Part shown: positions 1 to 14,900 of the stretch, piece by piece
How the letters are laid out: each line of letters opens with the position of its first letter
Position numbering within the stretch: the stretch's first letter is position 1
Origin: Rhodosporidiobolus odoratus
Lineage: Eukaryota > Basidiomycota > Microbotryomycetes > Sporidiobolales > Sporidiobolaceae
NCBI GenBank assembly: GCA_034387635.1
Contig: JAOANU010000004.1
Location: forward strand, 1,426,001 to 1,490,000
Length of the DNA: 64,000 nt
Direction of reading: 5' to 3'
Position numbers and translations under genes: made by a program
The notes under the pieces: generated by a model
What the model saw: only the letters and a program-made list of their open reading frames with translations
Database searches by the model: none
Told to the model about the DNA's origin: nothing

Positions 1-1644
1 TCGATGGCCTATGCGGGATAACGATGAGAGCGAACGGGGGAAAGTATGGCAGCACACCCTAGGGGGTACTAGGTAACAGGGATCAAGACATACCTCGGCC
101 AGCCCGGCTGTCAGGCCGTTCACGATCACGAGAGTCTCGATCGCAAGGGTGCTGTACGTGCGAATGATGGGTCCGGATCAGCTGTCAGCTCATGCGTCCG
201 ATTCGTCGAACCGCAACGAGCAGAAGGGAGCGTAGTGGCAAGAAGAATTCGCCAGCGCCAGAAGCGAAAGAAAGAAACGCACCTCTGGGGATTCGGCAAC
301 CTCCAGTCCCCATACGTCCCCCACGGGTTCTCACTAATCTTGCCCATCCAAAGACTCCCCCGTCTCGCCTCAACCCAACTAACATCCCCCTCATCCCCTC
401 TCATCGCAAACCTACTCCAAAACACCCAACTCGCAAACGTTCCAGTGATGATGGCAGCGAGGGTACCTGCGAGGGATTTTTTAGAGCCAAAGAGGGTACC
501 GGCGAAGGGGAGTTTGGGGGTGTAGCGACCGAAAAGTCGGCCGAAGATGGAGGCGGTCGTGTCGCAGAGGGAAAGTTGAATGATTGAGAGGACGGCGATG
601 TCTGTATATGCGACCAGTGTTGGTGCACGTATGATCCGCGGGTGAGTGTAGGTTATCGGGATTGGGCGGGAAGCAACATGGATCGTTTTGGGGCAGACGT
701 CAGTTGGGGACGAGGTGCGTAGAGGAGTAAAACGGGTATGCGTACCTCGAGGGTAGAAGGAAAGGCAAATCAAGACACCGACGAGATAATATAGAGTGCC
801 ATTGACCGCATGTCGTTCCGATTCTCGCTGCGCCCCGCAAAAGAAAACAAAGCAGAGTCGGCAAGGCACAGGAAGCCACGTTTCCTCGTAGCCCGAGTGA
901 CAAGATCTCACGGCGACCGGCGAGATCTGACGGTAGAACAACAAGAGCAAAAAAGGACACTCACCATAAACCACCCTACCAATCCCTCATACGCTTTCTC
1001 AACCCTCCGGCTCCTAAACCTCAACACATCCGCTGTCCCAATAATAAGAGTCGTGATGCCGAGATACCGCAAGATGAGAGGCACGGAGATGTGGTTGACC
1101 CAGAGGTAGAGGACGAGAAGCGAGATGGACGAGTGAAGGAGTTTGCGGGGGATCTGCGAGCGAGAGTAGACGGGAAAGGTATGTGTAGGAGAGTATGGAG
1201 AATGGGGTGGCGGCAGTAGAGAGGGAGTGAAGACAGGAAAAGGCAGGAAAGAAAAGAGACAAGGAGGAGGAACTGGTCAGTTGTCGCTTTCTAATGGGCC
1301 CAACGAAAGGACGTGGTGCGCGATACTCCGACCCTCGTCGCAAGCATGAGAGAGGACTGACTTCGAGTCTGCAAGGCAACGAGTAAGTGATCAACCTCAG
1401 AGACTCGCCAACCGACGCGAGTCGCACGACACCTCAACCCAGGCAGAACAGCAAAGACGTACCCGGATCTCCACCTCCCGCCATCCACTCTATTCTGCAC
1501 CCCCTTACTCCCCTTTGATCGCGTGTTTAACCGTGTTGAGGTTTCAGAAGGGTCGAGACGGGGTTGTCGGTCCTTGTCTTCTGCTGTGCTTTGACCATTT
1601 TGAGTAGCTCGTAGTGCAGAGGTGGCGCGTTGTGTGATTGCCAT
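1..1644 (-). CDS. DGK1: CTP-dependent diacylglycerol kinase (DGK1-like), 3' end off window
   Basis: Phosphorylates diacylglycerol to phosphatidate using CTP at the ER/nuclear membrane (known for yeast Dgk1). The spliced reading gives the family's core: IPRKLLHSSISLLVLYLWV in exon 1153..965, FMRESERHAVNGTLYYLVG in exon 827..746, and RDIAVLSIIQLSLCDTTASI followed by FGR...GSKKSLAGTLAA in exon 601..283. Short exons then follow at 151..94 (TLAIETLVIVNGLTAGLAE) and 8..1 (AID), so the gene continues past position 1. All listed junctions have GT/AG ends and keep frame. The N-terminus is less sure: I propose ATG at 1644 (MAITQRATSALRATQ, basic and disordered), with a donor near 1463; the join from there to the 1153 exon is not resolved. 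Several hydrophobic segments fit an integral membrane enzyme. SEC59-type dolichol kinase is the nearest alternative, but the FMRE..HAVNG block favours DGK1. Confidence 0.85.
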
Positions 1645-2284
1645 GTTATCTGCTACTACGCCGGTGGTTTTTATGAAGGATGAGAGGCAACGGAGTCGAG
1701 ACGAGGAGGAGACAGAGACAGCGGACGCAAGCACCTCGCTTTGTCCAGTCCTGTGCAGTGATCGCAGCACTCACACAAGAGCTACAAGCCGCGCTACAGG
1801 CAGTCGCGACCTCCCCGATTCTGGCGACGCGGTCCCGCCCACGTCGTTTTCTATTCTTCGAATCTTTACAATCCCAGAGTCGTCGTCTACAGTTAAATGT
1901 TTCTGGACCTCGTTCTCCAGCTCACCAGGATGGGTCAGCATCCAGCGGTCAAAAGGGGCGTCCGAAAGGTTGGATTAGGCAAGAAAGCTGTCTGCAGAAA
2001 AGCACGAAACTCTGCAAGCTCGGGCTGAATAGTGGGAAGAGCCGCCAGCGCCACACACCGTCCTCCGGACGAGATCAAGTCGGACAGAACAAAAGAGTGA
2101 GCGTCCCAAGAGCAAATGATGGAGCGCTGAGAGGTAGAGAATGGTGAAAAATGCACGACAAGTCAAGACAGACCAAAAGACCCCATGAAGAACCCCCCCT
2201 TCCCTTATGCTAACCCACCCTGCTTACAGCAAACTGTTACCCTTGCTCTCCTACATCATCACAAAGAGTCGAGAACTGTGCGGT
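1645..2284. other. Intergenic, no supported gene
   Basis: Lies between the proposed DGK1 start and the HSP10 stop. Open frames occur on both strands (for example 1680..2147 plus), but none has recognisable motifs or a matching exon structure. It may contain DGK1 upstream sequence and the HSP10 3' end. Confidence 0.4.
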
Positions 2285-2987
2285 CTATTCGCGAAGGATG
2301 GCGAGGATTTCAGAGTCGCGGAAGAGGGTGAATTCCTGCGCAGAACTCGTGTTAACGACAGGGACCACCGGGCATAGTACAGAAAGGGGCGGAGGGCACG
2401 AATGACCCGAATGCGGGGAGAGAGAAAAGGGAACAGAACAGAACAGAAAAGAGAAAAGGGAAAAAAAAAAAAAAAAAAAACCAAAAAAAACCAAAAAAAA
2501 AAAGAACGCACCTCCTCCCCAACCTTGACCACCTGACCTCCGAACGCCGGCAACAAGACCTTGTCACCCTCCTTGACGCCCATCTGACTCAACTTGCCAT
2601 CCTTGAGGGGCACACCGGGACCGACGGCGAGGACGGTACCTTCGGGAGGAGGAGCAGAGGATGAGGCAGAGGGGAGGTAAAGTCCTGAGGCGGTTTTCTG
2701 CGAGCCGGGGGGGGGAGGGGGGGGGTGCGCGCGAGGGGACGGGAGCTGTCAGCGAGGGAGGAGGAGAGGGAGGGCAGGAGGAAAGGGAAGAGCGGCGCTC
2801 ACCTCGACGACCTTGGCACGCTGGATGAGGACGCGGTCGAGGAGGGGAGCGAGGGACTTGATGTTACGGATAGAGAGGGACTGTGGACGAATATTGCAGG
2901 CGGAGAGTGGGGTCAGCAAGCGAGCAGAGGGACCAAAGAGGGGAAGTAGGGTGCAGCACTGGGAGACAGCGAGAGGAAGCGTACCAT
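2285..2987 (-). CDS. HSP10: Mitochondrial co-chaperonin Hsp10 (GroES family)
   Basis: Caps the Hsp60 folding chamber in the mitochondrial matrix. Four exons: 2987..2985 (ATG alone), 2880..2803, 2697..2512 and 2335..2285, giving about 105 residues, the normal family length. Visible family blocks are SIRNIKSLAPLLDRVLIQRA at the N-terminus, the mobile-loop region KTASGLYLPSSASSSAPPEG, then GTVLAVGPG, GVKEGDKVLLPAFGGQVVKV and the C-terminal FTLFRDSEILA. The start codon is its own exon, followed at once by a GTACGC donor. The intron at 2336..2511 carries a run of about 20 A on the plus strand (T on the coding strand). It is transcribed away from HSP60 across a 254-bp gap, which suggests stoichiometric co-regulation of the two chaperonin partners. 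Identification is firm. Confidence 0.96.
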
Positions 2988-3241
2988 GGCGAGAGTGAGT
3001 GAAGGGACCGGGTGGCTTAGCGAGTAGTAGAGCAGGGTGGTTGCAGAGGATGGAACGCTTCGGAACGGAGAAAAAACTTTCAGAATTTCTCATCCCGCTT
3101 CCCTCTTGCCTCTCCCCTGTACTGCTCTCGCTTCTGTTTCAGAGACTACTTGCACTAGCTTTACACTCATCCAGCTACTCTCTCCCTTCAGCACCTCGTT
3201 CAGTCCGTCACTCGGTTCTCCCTTGGTACTCATCCTCGACT
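2988..3241. promoter_or_regulatory. Shared divergent promoter of HSP10 and HSP60
   Basis: Only 254 bp separate the two start codons, so both core promoters must lie here. Around 3052-3066 GAA, TTC and GAA units occur close together, but the spacing (GAA-3-TTC-1-GAA) is not that of a canonical heat-shock element. Heat-shock control is likely from family knowledge, not proven by the sequence. Confidence 0.7.
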
Positions 3242-6301
<3,060 letters not shown>

Positions 6302-7199
6302 GCATAGTCTCCCCGTTTGTCTTCCCCCTCTCTGCCATCCACACCATATCTCACGCTCTTACGCTTCCCCACTCTTTGCATTGATGTCTTTCCTTTCCTT
6401 TCGCACTTTGTTTTCATTTCTTTCCTGTCTTTCCTTGATTCAGGCTGTATGGATACCTCTCACTCACACTTCTCCCCGAAGCAAAAGTCACAAGGCATCA
6501 CAAGTGTTTCTCCTCAGTCCCTACTGTTGCCGTTAGGAACTAACTTGAAGTGGAGAGGGGAAGAACTGGCAGACTTGGAAGAACCCGAGCCGATGAGCGC
6601 ACTTACGGCGGCCTTGTCAATGTGCTCTCTCGCCTCTTTTGAGGAGGCTATAGACGCCCTCTGTCACTGTGAAGCAAAGTCGACATTAAGGAAAAAGTGG
6701 TGGAGGTGGCCATATGACCTTCTCAGAAAGAGAAAGGAGCAAGGGCCAGCGGCACCCAAATCGTTTGCCGTACACTGCCAACGCGGCGGAAGACGGACAT
6801 GCTGGGATAATTCTTGTATACATATGCTTCGCACAAACGAACCGGCTTGGGAAACACCCGAGAGGAGGCAACTCAGTCAACAGACTGATTGCAGCCGCTC
6901 CTTATCTTCTGTCTTCCTCCCTCTACTACTCACACTTCAAGTACTCAGAATGGACACCGCGACCCCGCCACCTAACGCCTTTAAGTGTGCTACTGCTCTG
7001 TTCCCCCTCCTGAAGACATGCCTTCGGATTGAGGAGCGCTATACTATGGGGTCGGATGGGCCAGAAGCCTGGCCTCTCGAGGGTTCGGTAGTGAGGAGCA
7101 GAGGAAGGACTAGGGAACGCAATGGATGAGCAAAGACAAGTTAGCGAGGTCAGGAGCGGAAGTGAGCCTGGCAAGGCGGATTCCCCTTCTTGTTCTTCA

Positions 7200-7304
7200 G
7201 TTGCTCACATATCTCTCACCTCGCTACTAGGTCTGTTGTAGTATCCTTGACAATAGTCTACACTGCATCAGAGTTGCTCAGATGTCTCTCACCTCTCTAC
7301 CAGG
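7200..7304. repeat. Imperfect 32-bp direct repeat, 73-bp period
   Basis: The unit starting GTTGCTCACATATCTCTCAC near 7200 recurs as GTTGCTCAGATGTCTCTCAC near 7273; both end in CTACTAGG/CTACCAGG. The role is unknown. Confidence 0.6.
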
Positions 7305-8072
7305 GAAGAGTCGGGACTGTACCAGTAGTTAACTGCGACACTCTTCCTTTTGTACAGCAGTGGTCAAAGGTACTGACCTGAGTGACCTTACCAGGGTTTT
7401 CAACTGCTGCAGCCTGAATCACACAGGTGGAATCTCAAGGAGAGCCCCTTGCAGCGGAATTCCTCTGCAGCATTGAATGGCCCGCCAATGCCCAGGGTCT
7501 GTCTTTCTTTGGTCAACTGCTTGCAGCTACTGATGCCCTTGCTTTTTGCATCCAGTTGCCGTTGAAGCCTGCGGAGGTGGCAGATATGATATGGAAATGT
7601 TGGTGACTATTGGGTCTTGTTAACCTCTGAAGCAGGTTATACCTTTCAAACCTGGCCAGAACAAACCATACTCACGCTCATTACCCCAGAGGGCACAGGG
7701 ACTCAACCTGATGAGGATATTCCGCCCAGGAACAAGGTGTGTTCCTTCAGTTTTCTGGCACCCAGTTCCAGCAACAGTTACCCTGCATGAATCTCGCAAC
7801 GTCTTGTATGGACTGCATGCTGGCCACTGCACATTAACCCTCTTGTTTCGCCGTATGTGTTAGCTACACTGACCAATACCTTTGTTTGAACTTTGCAGAT
7901 CCCACCTGATCAAGTTTGGCGGCACTCACCGTTATGTCCATGAGTCGAATGGCTGAGGCTATTACAGAAGTTGACAAGGAGAGTCTAGGTCAAAGACGGC
8001 AGGTCTGTTGTTCACCCTGGAGTAGGCATGTGTAGCATTGCGGAGGGGCTGAACGGCAAGTCCTTATGTCAC

Positions 8073-8083
8073 TTGAGAAGGTC
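8073..8083 (-). repeat. Recurring word GACCTTCTCAA, palindromic context
   Basis: An exact copy on the minus strand, embedded in ACTTGAGAAGGTCAAGT (8071-8087): 6-bp inverted arms around GAAGG. It lies about 250 bp upstream of the HSP60 partial copy. Confidence 0.6.
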
Positions 8084-8333
8084 AAGTTTAGCCTGATTTT
8101 CCTGTACATCGTGATCAGGTCAATAGTCAAGGCCACATATGGCTATATCAGGCCAGACAAGCCCATCAAGCGCTTTCCCTGCCTTGACTGGACTGAAAAA
8201 GAGAGGGCATCCTGCCTTGAGTCCCTGGTCTTCCATCTCCCGCAAGCCAGGGTCAGCTCTATTGCCACCCACTGCTGATGTCCCCTGTCACGCTGTGCTT
8301 GATCCACTGTATATCTTGAACCCCTGGCCGTGA

Positions 8334-8890
8334 TGTCTCTTCAACCCTTTCTCCACCCTTGGCAGGTATGGATCCGACTTCAACACCGGTTTCAACGCCG
8401 CTACCGGTGAATATGTTGACATGGTCGGGGCAGGCATCCTTGATCTGCTAAAGTGTGTCTTGACCCTGAAAAGGCTGCTCTATTGGCTAGTACTAACCTG
8501 TACTTGCTGATTTCTGCAGGATTGTCAAGGGTTCGCTCGTCAACGCCTCGGGTGTTGCCTCTCTCCTCTTCACTACTGAGGCATGTGTTGTAGATGCTCC
8601 GGAAGAGAAGGGACCAGCTGGGGGAATGGGTGGTATGCCCGGTGGCGGTATGGGCGGCATGGGTGGAATGGACTTCTAGGCATAGTCTCCCAGTTTCACA
8701 TTCCCTTCTGCCTTATTGTGACAGAGCATCTCACACTCTTACACTTCACCACTCTTTGCATTGTTTCCATGTCATCTCTTTCGTGTCTTTTCTCGAGTCA
8801 GGCTGTATGGATACCTCTCACTCACACTTCTTCCCCACTCGAACGTCACAGGGCAATCACACGAGTCTCTTGCCAGTCTAGGTTGCCATC
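8334..8890 (+). pseudogene. Partial duplicate of the HSP60 3' end
   Basis: Copies the parent from about 5956 to about 6536: the end of intron 6, exon 7 (here 8366-8452), intron 7 with its TACTAAC branch point, exon 8 (8520-8679) and part of the 3' UTR. Exons are nearly identical. Seen changes are one Pro-to-Leu, one Gly-to-Asp in the tail (MGGMDF), three silent changes, and TAA to TAG. The intron differs at only about three sites, so this is a DNA-level, not retroposed, copy. The upstream chaperonin domains are absent, so it cannot make Hsp60. The preserved frame, stop and splice sites suggest recent origin or gene conversion. It could serve as a conversion donor, an alternative terminal exon pair, or simply be debris. 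Confidence 0.9.
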
Positions 8891-9487
8891 AGGCTGCAGA
8901 CCGGTTCAGCAGAGTCGACCTACTTCGCCCCGCTACTGTTACCCTGCCAGAACTTTGTCGTTTCTTGATCGTCCTTGTCTCTAGCGTGTTCATCACAATG
9001 TCGGCCGTAAAGGAGATGACACAGAGTGCTCGGTCTCTAGCAAAGCAGTGAGGCAAGGGGAAGAGGACTCAGGCAGTGGAAAAGAAAATTGACCTTCTCA
9101 AGGGTGGCAAGAGACAAGGCGAATATGTGTCCTCCCTGCTCCACCACCCCAGCATACACAAGTAGGCAATCTCGAAGGGCTGAAGTTACACCGCTGGATG
9201 ACAGCTTAAAGGAGACAGGATAGGGTCAAGTACAACGGTTTGGGAGCCGGACAAAAGCGGTTTGATTGGCAATACCGACTCTTAGACTGACCTAGCTCAA
9301 GGAATCGTGACCCGCAGATAGCTGGACAAGACAGTAGAGTGGTATAAAGTCACACAACACGGCGAAGCACAAGAGGGACCGCTGAAAAGACCTTCGTAAT
9401 ACATCTGCAGCGTCTACAGCAAGAAAGGACCACCGCGTCCCGTCCAAGCTCGGGAAGCGCTCAGAGCGGATTCAAGCCCTACTCGTC
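8891..9487. other. Intergenic, no supported gene
   Basis: Between the HSP60 partial copy and the RING gene stop. It contains one exact GACCTTCTCAA word at 9091-9101. No exon-like frame or RNA gene was recognised. Confidence 0.4.
9091..9101 (+). repeat. Recurring word GACCTTCTCAA
   Basis: An exact copy, in the longer form TTGACCTTCTCAAG, about 200 bp downstream of the HSP60 partial copy. Confidence 0.55.
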
Positions 9488-11576
9488 TTATAGGAATACT
9501 GGTCTCCCATCTCTCATCCCAATCCCTATAGGCGGCGGTCCCCCATCGCGCTCTGCGACCCACTCTCGCTCCCTTTCAGGGTTCATGGGTGGTCTTGCCC
9601 TGGTTGATGCAGCAGGGAGTCTGGGAGACCCGGAAAGAAGGTCAGATGCGGAGACTACTTCTGTTGTGGCGGAAGTGACAGTCGGCCGGGTAGACAGACG
9701 AGAAGTACCGGGGGCGGAAGAAGGTGAAGGTCGAGGACGGGAAACCCGACGGCGGATGTCGTGATGACAAGTGGGACAGAAGTGCTGCGTCGAGAGCCAG
9801 GCGGCGAGGTGAGAAGCGTGGACTGCAAAAGTCAAGAACACGGGAAGAAGGGAGCAGAGGTGAGTATCGAAGTGCTGTTACTTTGTCCCCGCGTACACGG
9901 AATCTGAGACATGCAGGATGACACGAAAAGAGGGAGAGGAAGACCCCTGAGCCGTGAAGGTCGAAGAAGAGTGGATACGCACAGGAATGACGACAAGGAA
10001 GAACACATCGACTATCCCAGTTCTTCCAGCCCTTCTTGTCCCAAGCTTTCTCTTGTTCATCCCGACAATCCCCCTCGAAGCATATAGAGCATCTCTCATC
10101 TTCCGCATCCTTCTGCAGTCTATACTCCCACGGGAGCCCAAAGTCAGCTATAACTCTGAGCACCTTTTCCACCTCGCTCATGGCCTCCTCTCTCCTCGTC
10201 TGTATCGCCTTGAACGGACTCAGAAAGGCGATGATTGAAACGAAGGTGTCGAGACTGAGCCACCGGCGCCAGATTGGCGTGTCGGGGTTTGGAAAGCGGG
10301 CCAGGAAGACGACGAGGAATTGGATTAGGGTGCTGAGTGGGAGGATGATGCGGAAGAGATGGGCGGCAAGGACTGTCAAAGGGAGTCTGAGACGAAGTGA
10401 GGAAGCGTTTGGCTGGAGTAGGGCAGGGAGAGCAGCTGTTGGGGGTACGAGTCGCAAGGCGAGGAGGAGAGGAAGGGCCGAGGAGAAAAGCTGCAAGAAT
10501 ACCACGAACATCTGCCCCACGTCAGAGGTCAGTCAGTGCGAGGCTTGTGTACCTGAATCACAGATTGTAAAGCTGAAAGAGCACACCTGTATTCCTATCA
10601 CCCACCGGAAAGGCCCGCCAATCTGCCCTATAACCCTAGCTCCTTGCTCTGTCCCTGCAAAGCCCTCCGCCATGCGCAGTCCTCCCGGCGCGAAGATGAC
10701 AAGTGGTGCAGCGTTCCACCCCCCTGCCGTCGATTTCATCTCAACGACGAAAGAATAAGATACCTCTCCGAGGATCCAAGTCACAATCGCAGCCACCACC
10801 CCAAGAAGACCCAAGACCGGCTCACCACAGCACTTCCAGACAGCACGAGTGTACCACACGAGTCTCGACCACGTCTTGTCTTGGGAAGTTGCTGCTGAAA
10901 ATGCTGGCGGAAGCGGGTTGGCCAGCAGCGCTTGGTTCAGTGCTGTCCCAGCTAGAATGACGAGGTATTCCAGAAGGAATATAACTTGAAAGAGAAGGAG
11001 GGTGTAGGCGAGAGGGGTAAGGAGCGGTCTGCGCTCAGAGGTAGGAAGCGATTCTGTTTTGGTGGAGGGCGTGTAAATTGGCAAGACCTGGGCCGGATCC
11101 GACGAGGGGCTTGGGACGGGAGAAAGAGGAATGTTCGAGTTGATGTCGCCCGCAACGCAAGAAGGGGTTCGCTCCAGGACAGGGAGGGCGGTAGTCCGAG
11201 AGTCCCCTTCACGCGGCGGCACGGGAGAAAAAAGAGGTGAGGCGGCTTCGAATGGTGGTGTCACGAGACTCGATCCTGGCCGCAACGGCACTGGTACAGC
11301 TTCAGTACTTCCACTTGCAATCCCGCCTGCTTCGCTGCAGCCATACATCGTAGGACTCGAGGGCAAAGGCGAATCACTTGTAGAAGAAAAACCCGTCGTC
11401 GCAGCTGACGAGGCGGAAGTGCGCGAAGGGAATGGTGGAGAGTATGCCCACAGAAGGTAGAAGAGGCAGAGCTTGGAGGAGAAGCGGCGAAAGGTCTGGG
11501 ACATCGCCTGTACAGGGAGAGAAATGAAAGAATTAGCACGACGGGCGAAGGAGGACCCTCGGACCCTCGACGACAA
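9488..11576 (-). CDS. Multi-pass membrane RING-type E3 ubiquitin ligase
   Basis: N-terminal half is Ser/Pro-rich and disordered, followed by several hydrophobic segments (LLTPLAYTLLLFQVIFLLEY, LGLLGVVAAIVTWILG, and a pair around VFLQLFSSALPLLLALRL and LPLTVLAAHLFRIILP). The C-terminal RING starts at CSICFEGDC and, after a splice between about 9946 and 9820, ends with CRHSFHASHLAAWLSTQHFC then PTC. The joined order is CxxC ... C-R-H-S-F-H-A-S-H ... CxxC. The position normally holding the sixth zinc ligand (Cys in xFHxxCLxxWL) is His. The topology suggests an ER or Golgi ubiquitin ligase of the HRD1/RNF-membrane class, but I cannot name an orthologue. ATG at 11576 is the longest start; 11507 (MSQTFRRFSSK) is an alternative. 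The tail after the RING is short and disordered. Confidence 0.8.
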
Positions 11577-11913
11577 TGACGGTCAAGTGCGCCGCGCCCT
11601 GAGAGCCTCATGCATCCGTTGCGGCGAAGCTTGAGGGTGTTGCATGCCATGCTGACGGTACCCGGGCGGAACACCGCGCTGAACTGATGAAGAATGGGGA
11701 AGACGTCAAACTGCTCAAACTAACCTCACGGTCCATCAGGACGGTTCTGACCATCATGACTACCCTCCTATCAGTCCAGTCAAGCAGTCTTTATGTGTAG
11801 CGATGTTTGTACGGTGACCATCCTTCGCACTCGTCCGAGGTCTTGGCTTCTGCTGGTTCAACAATCGCTTCTGTATTGCTCTTGCATAGTCAGAACCGTT
11901 CCGATTACGTATC
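11577..11913. other. Divergent intergenic region
   Basis: Separates the RING gene from the Zn2Cys6 regulator. It presumably holds both promoters. No specific element was recognised. Confidence 0.4.
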
Positions 11914-14900
11914 ATGAGCTACCCCGCCCCGTCCGAACCCTACCCGCCAGGCCCATCAGCTCGTCCGTCTCTTCCGACGGCACCTCTCTCAACTTCGATA
12001 ACTCGGTCACCGACTGCCTCGCACAGTGTGCGAGTGGGAGGCGAGCATGGAGCTTCAGCCGCACGAGCCAAAGGTTACCAGCCGACTCGGGTGCACGAGG
12101 CCAACGGAGTGAACCGCCGGTCTGCCAAAGTGGGTCTTTTCTTTTTCTCCTTGTGTTTGGCCTCGCGCTCTACAGCTGCGAGTCAGCCTCTCGAGGCTCA
12201 AACTTACAATCCTCACCATCGGCTTCAGGCCTGTCAGTACTGCCGGAAAGCCAAGTCCCGCTGCGACGGACTGGAGAACTATCCATGTCGGAGGTGCAGG
12301 TACGTTCGAGCGCACCCTTTACTAAGCTGAGCAGGTGAATTGCTCATATGAGACTCTCATCTACAGGGAGAGCGGAGTTGAATGTGTCTTCGAGGGCATG
12401 ACAGTCGATGAGCTGGAACGGCGTTCAGCGAGACTGCAGCAGGCAAAGCAGCGCGCAGATCCGTACGTTCACTCTTTCCTTTCTTCTGTCAGAGTATCTG
12501 CTACTACCTGACACTCGTATACTGAACACGAAGTGCCGGGCTTCTGCCCACTGCGGACATGTCGCTCCTCGAACTCCGTCTCAAGAAGATGGAAAAGGAG
12601 CTAGACGAGCTGAGGACAAGGGCGGACAAGCACGAAGACCGGCTGGATCGATTAGACGTTGATGCTGAGAGCAGAGAGACCGACTCGAGATCGAACTCGG
12701 AGGAAGGTGCGTCCACTTATCGCTTGTGCTCGTCTCTCGTTCAACTGCATTTCTGAAAGTCATACTAACAACCCCAGCGGTTATAGGTCCGGACGACCAG
12801 CCAAAGTCGGCTTTGAACAGTCGCGGTGCCACTGAGGCACTCGAGAAGGAAGCTTTCAACCTGTGCGTATGCGGTAGAAGCCACTCCCTTTCCTGAAACT
12901 AATCAATCCCCATCTGATCCACCGGACGCTAAGCCCTCGACGGAGACTGACCCGATGCTCACTCTCATTTTACAGCTTCTGGGAGATGTACGCTCCACTT
13001 GCGCCGCACATCGACCCCGTTGCCGATACCTGGGAGAACCTGAAAGGCCGATCTCCTCTACTTTCGCACTGCATCATGTAAGCCATCTTTTTCTCTAGAC
13101 CACGTATGTATCACTGTTCCTGATGTCTACTTTCCCGCCAGAGCGATCGCCTCCCGCTTCAACGAGAACCGTGGCTTTTTCGGTCATCATCGGAACAGCG
13201 CTTTGCGATTGCTGCGCGAAACCCTCTACCCCGAACGTCCTCTCACGCTTGACGACCTCAAAGGCGCTGTGATATACAGCGCCTGGATGGGTAAAGGCGC
13301 GCCACCGGGTCATAGCGTTTCCCTCGCGTTACAGCTAGATCTTCCTAAGGTAAGCTTCTCCTTACCTCGTGCGCTGGAGGCCGAGCGCTGATGACCCCAA
13401 ATGCCCATAGTCACTCGAACGCATACTTGAGAGCGTATCAGGCCCTCCTACTGAAGCTGCCCAGGCTTTCGAACAGCACATGCCGGCCGTTCGGACCTAC
13501 CTCACCCTCTATGCGCAAGACCTCTGGTACGCTTTCCCTTCCATCTACGTGTTTCATCCGAAGTTAACTCTTCACTCTGCGTATTCGCAGGCTTTCCTTT
13601 GCAATGGGTCGTCGTCCGCTCGTAACTATCGACCTTTCCGTCACCTCGGCCCGCCTTCTCCTCCAGTTTGCCTCGCTTCGCCCCGTCGACGGCCGCGTCG
13701 TTGCGCAGAGCGAGCTCGTCACCATCCTTGGTGTCGTGCAAGAGTCGTTCCTGAAGCGGGAGGCGGCTCAAACGATTCAGCTTGTACAGCAGGGGAATGC
13801 GCATCTCGACACTTGGATGCAGACTTGGAAAGCCTGGGCCGGTATGTGTTGCCCCATGCTTCATCCTCTCTCGGTGACAGCGTAGCTAACTACTGTGCGC
13901 GCAGACTCGCAAGATCCGACCACGGCCCGCTACATTCTCGCCTCGCTCAGCATTATGCTGCAATCAGGTCGGTTCTACATGAACTCGATGGGCTTGCGAG
14001 ATATCACGAGACCGGAGGAGCTCCTGCCGCATCATCTCGGCTTTCTTCGTACTGCGTTGGACGGCGCTGTACGCATACAGAGTGCGCGATTTCTTTCTCA
14101 CCCAGCGGCTGGGGCTCAGCTGACTTCTCCCTCCCCTCAGGCATTCACCCCGCGCAGAAGATCGCACACTCATCCGAGCTCACATATATCAGCCTTTCTG
14201 TATGTCTTTCTTTCTCGCTACCTCTTCTCGCTCGTCAATGGCCCACTTCGATTGTGCTGCACAGACGTCGGCTCTCTTCCTACTCAAGATGGTCAAGCTC
14301 GCCCCGCACGTGTTCTCGCCCGAACATTGCCCGTCGTACCCTTCTCTTCCTCTCCTCGCGACTACTCCCTCAAATCTCCCTTACGACGTCGCCGCTTCCT
14401 CTCCCGATACTTCAGCTTCTCCACTCTCTGTTTCCGTGCCATCTATCGCGCAAGCCCTTGATGCCGCTCGATACTCTGCCCAACTGCTCAGCCACGCTCC
14501 GGCAAAACAACGAACATACTCACAAGCGATCGAAGCTGCGCTGCTCAAACTCGAGGGAGAACTCGTGGCAACGCCTTCTGCCCGTCTCGTAGCGGTTCCA
14601 CGAGAGCCAGGAGCAAGCGCATCTTCGGGAAATGGGAAACGCTCACGCGACGCAGTCGATGGAGACAGTGAACAAGCTCATCGCCCTCCACCTCCGCCTC
14701 TACTTCCTGCTTCGACTTCCCAGCTCACACCCCTCTCTTCCCTTTCCTCACTCTTTCCAGCCCCCTCTTTCGCTCAATCCGACGCTGTCGCGCTCGCAAC
14801 CGTTCCTTCGCAAAGGAGCGACCCCTATCTACCGCAACAACCTCGCCTGGACCTTCCTCCGCAGTCGTCGCAAGGACTAGATTGTTGGGCGCCGGTTGCA

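Larger units (their letters stand above)
6302..8333. other. Accessory spacer, probable decayed duplication or element
   Basis: About 2 kb with visibly lower GC than the flanking genes and no convincing exons. It begins with the HSP60 3' UTR. A 270-codon open frame at 6317..7129 crosses that UTR and has no recognisable motif, so I do not call it. The stretch contains a short imperfect direct repeat (7200-7304), an almost exact GACCTTCTCAG word at 6716 and a palindromic copy of the recurring word at 8071-8087. Confidence 0.4.

Noticed and set aside
2461..2503. A-rich run as a poly-A tail of a retroposed gene
   Set aside because: It falls inside an HSP10 intron, where it is the T-rich tract of the coding strand.
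3045..3100. Heat-shock element in the HSP10/HSP60 promoter
   Set aside because: GAA and TTC units are present but the spacing is not the canonical 5-bp alternation, so I do not annotate an HSE.
6317..7129. 270-codon plus-strand open frame after HSP60
   Set aside because: It begins inside the HSP60 3' UTR, has no motif and is not preserved in the downstream partial copy.
13480..14592. 370-codon frame overlapping the Zn2Cys6 gene
   Set aside because: Out-of-frame shadow crossing several GT-AG introns of the regulator.
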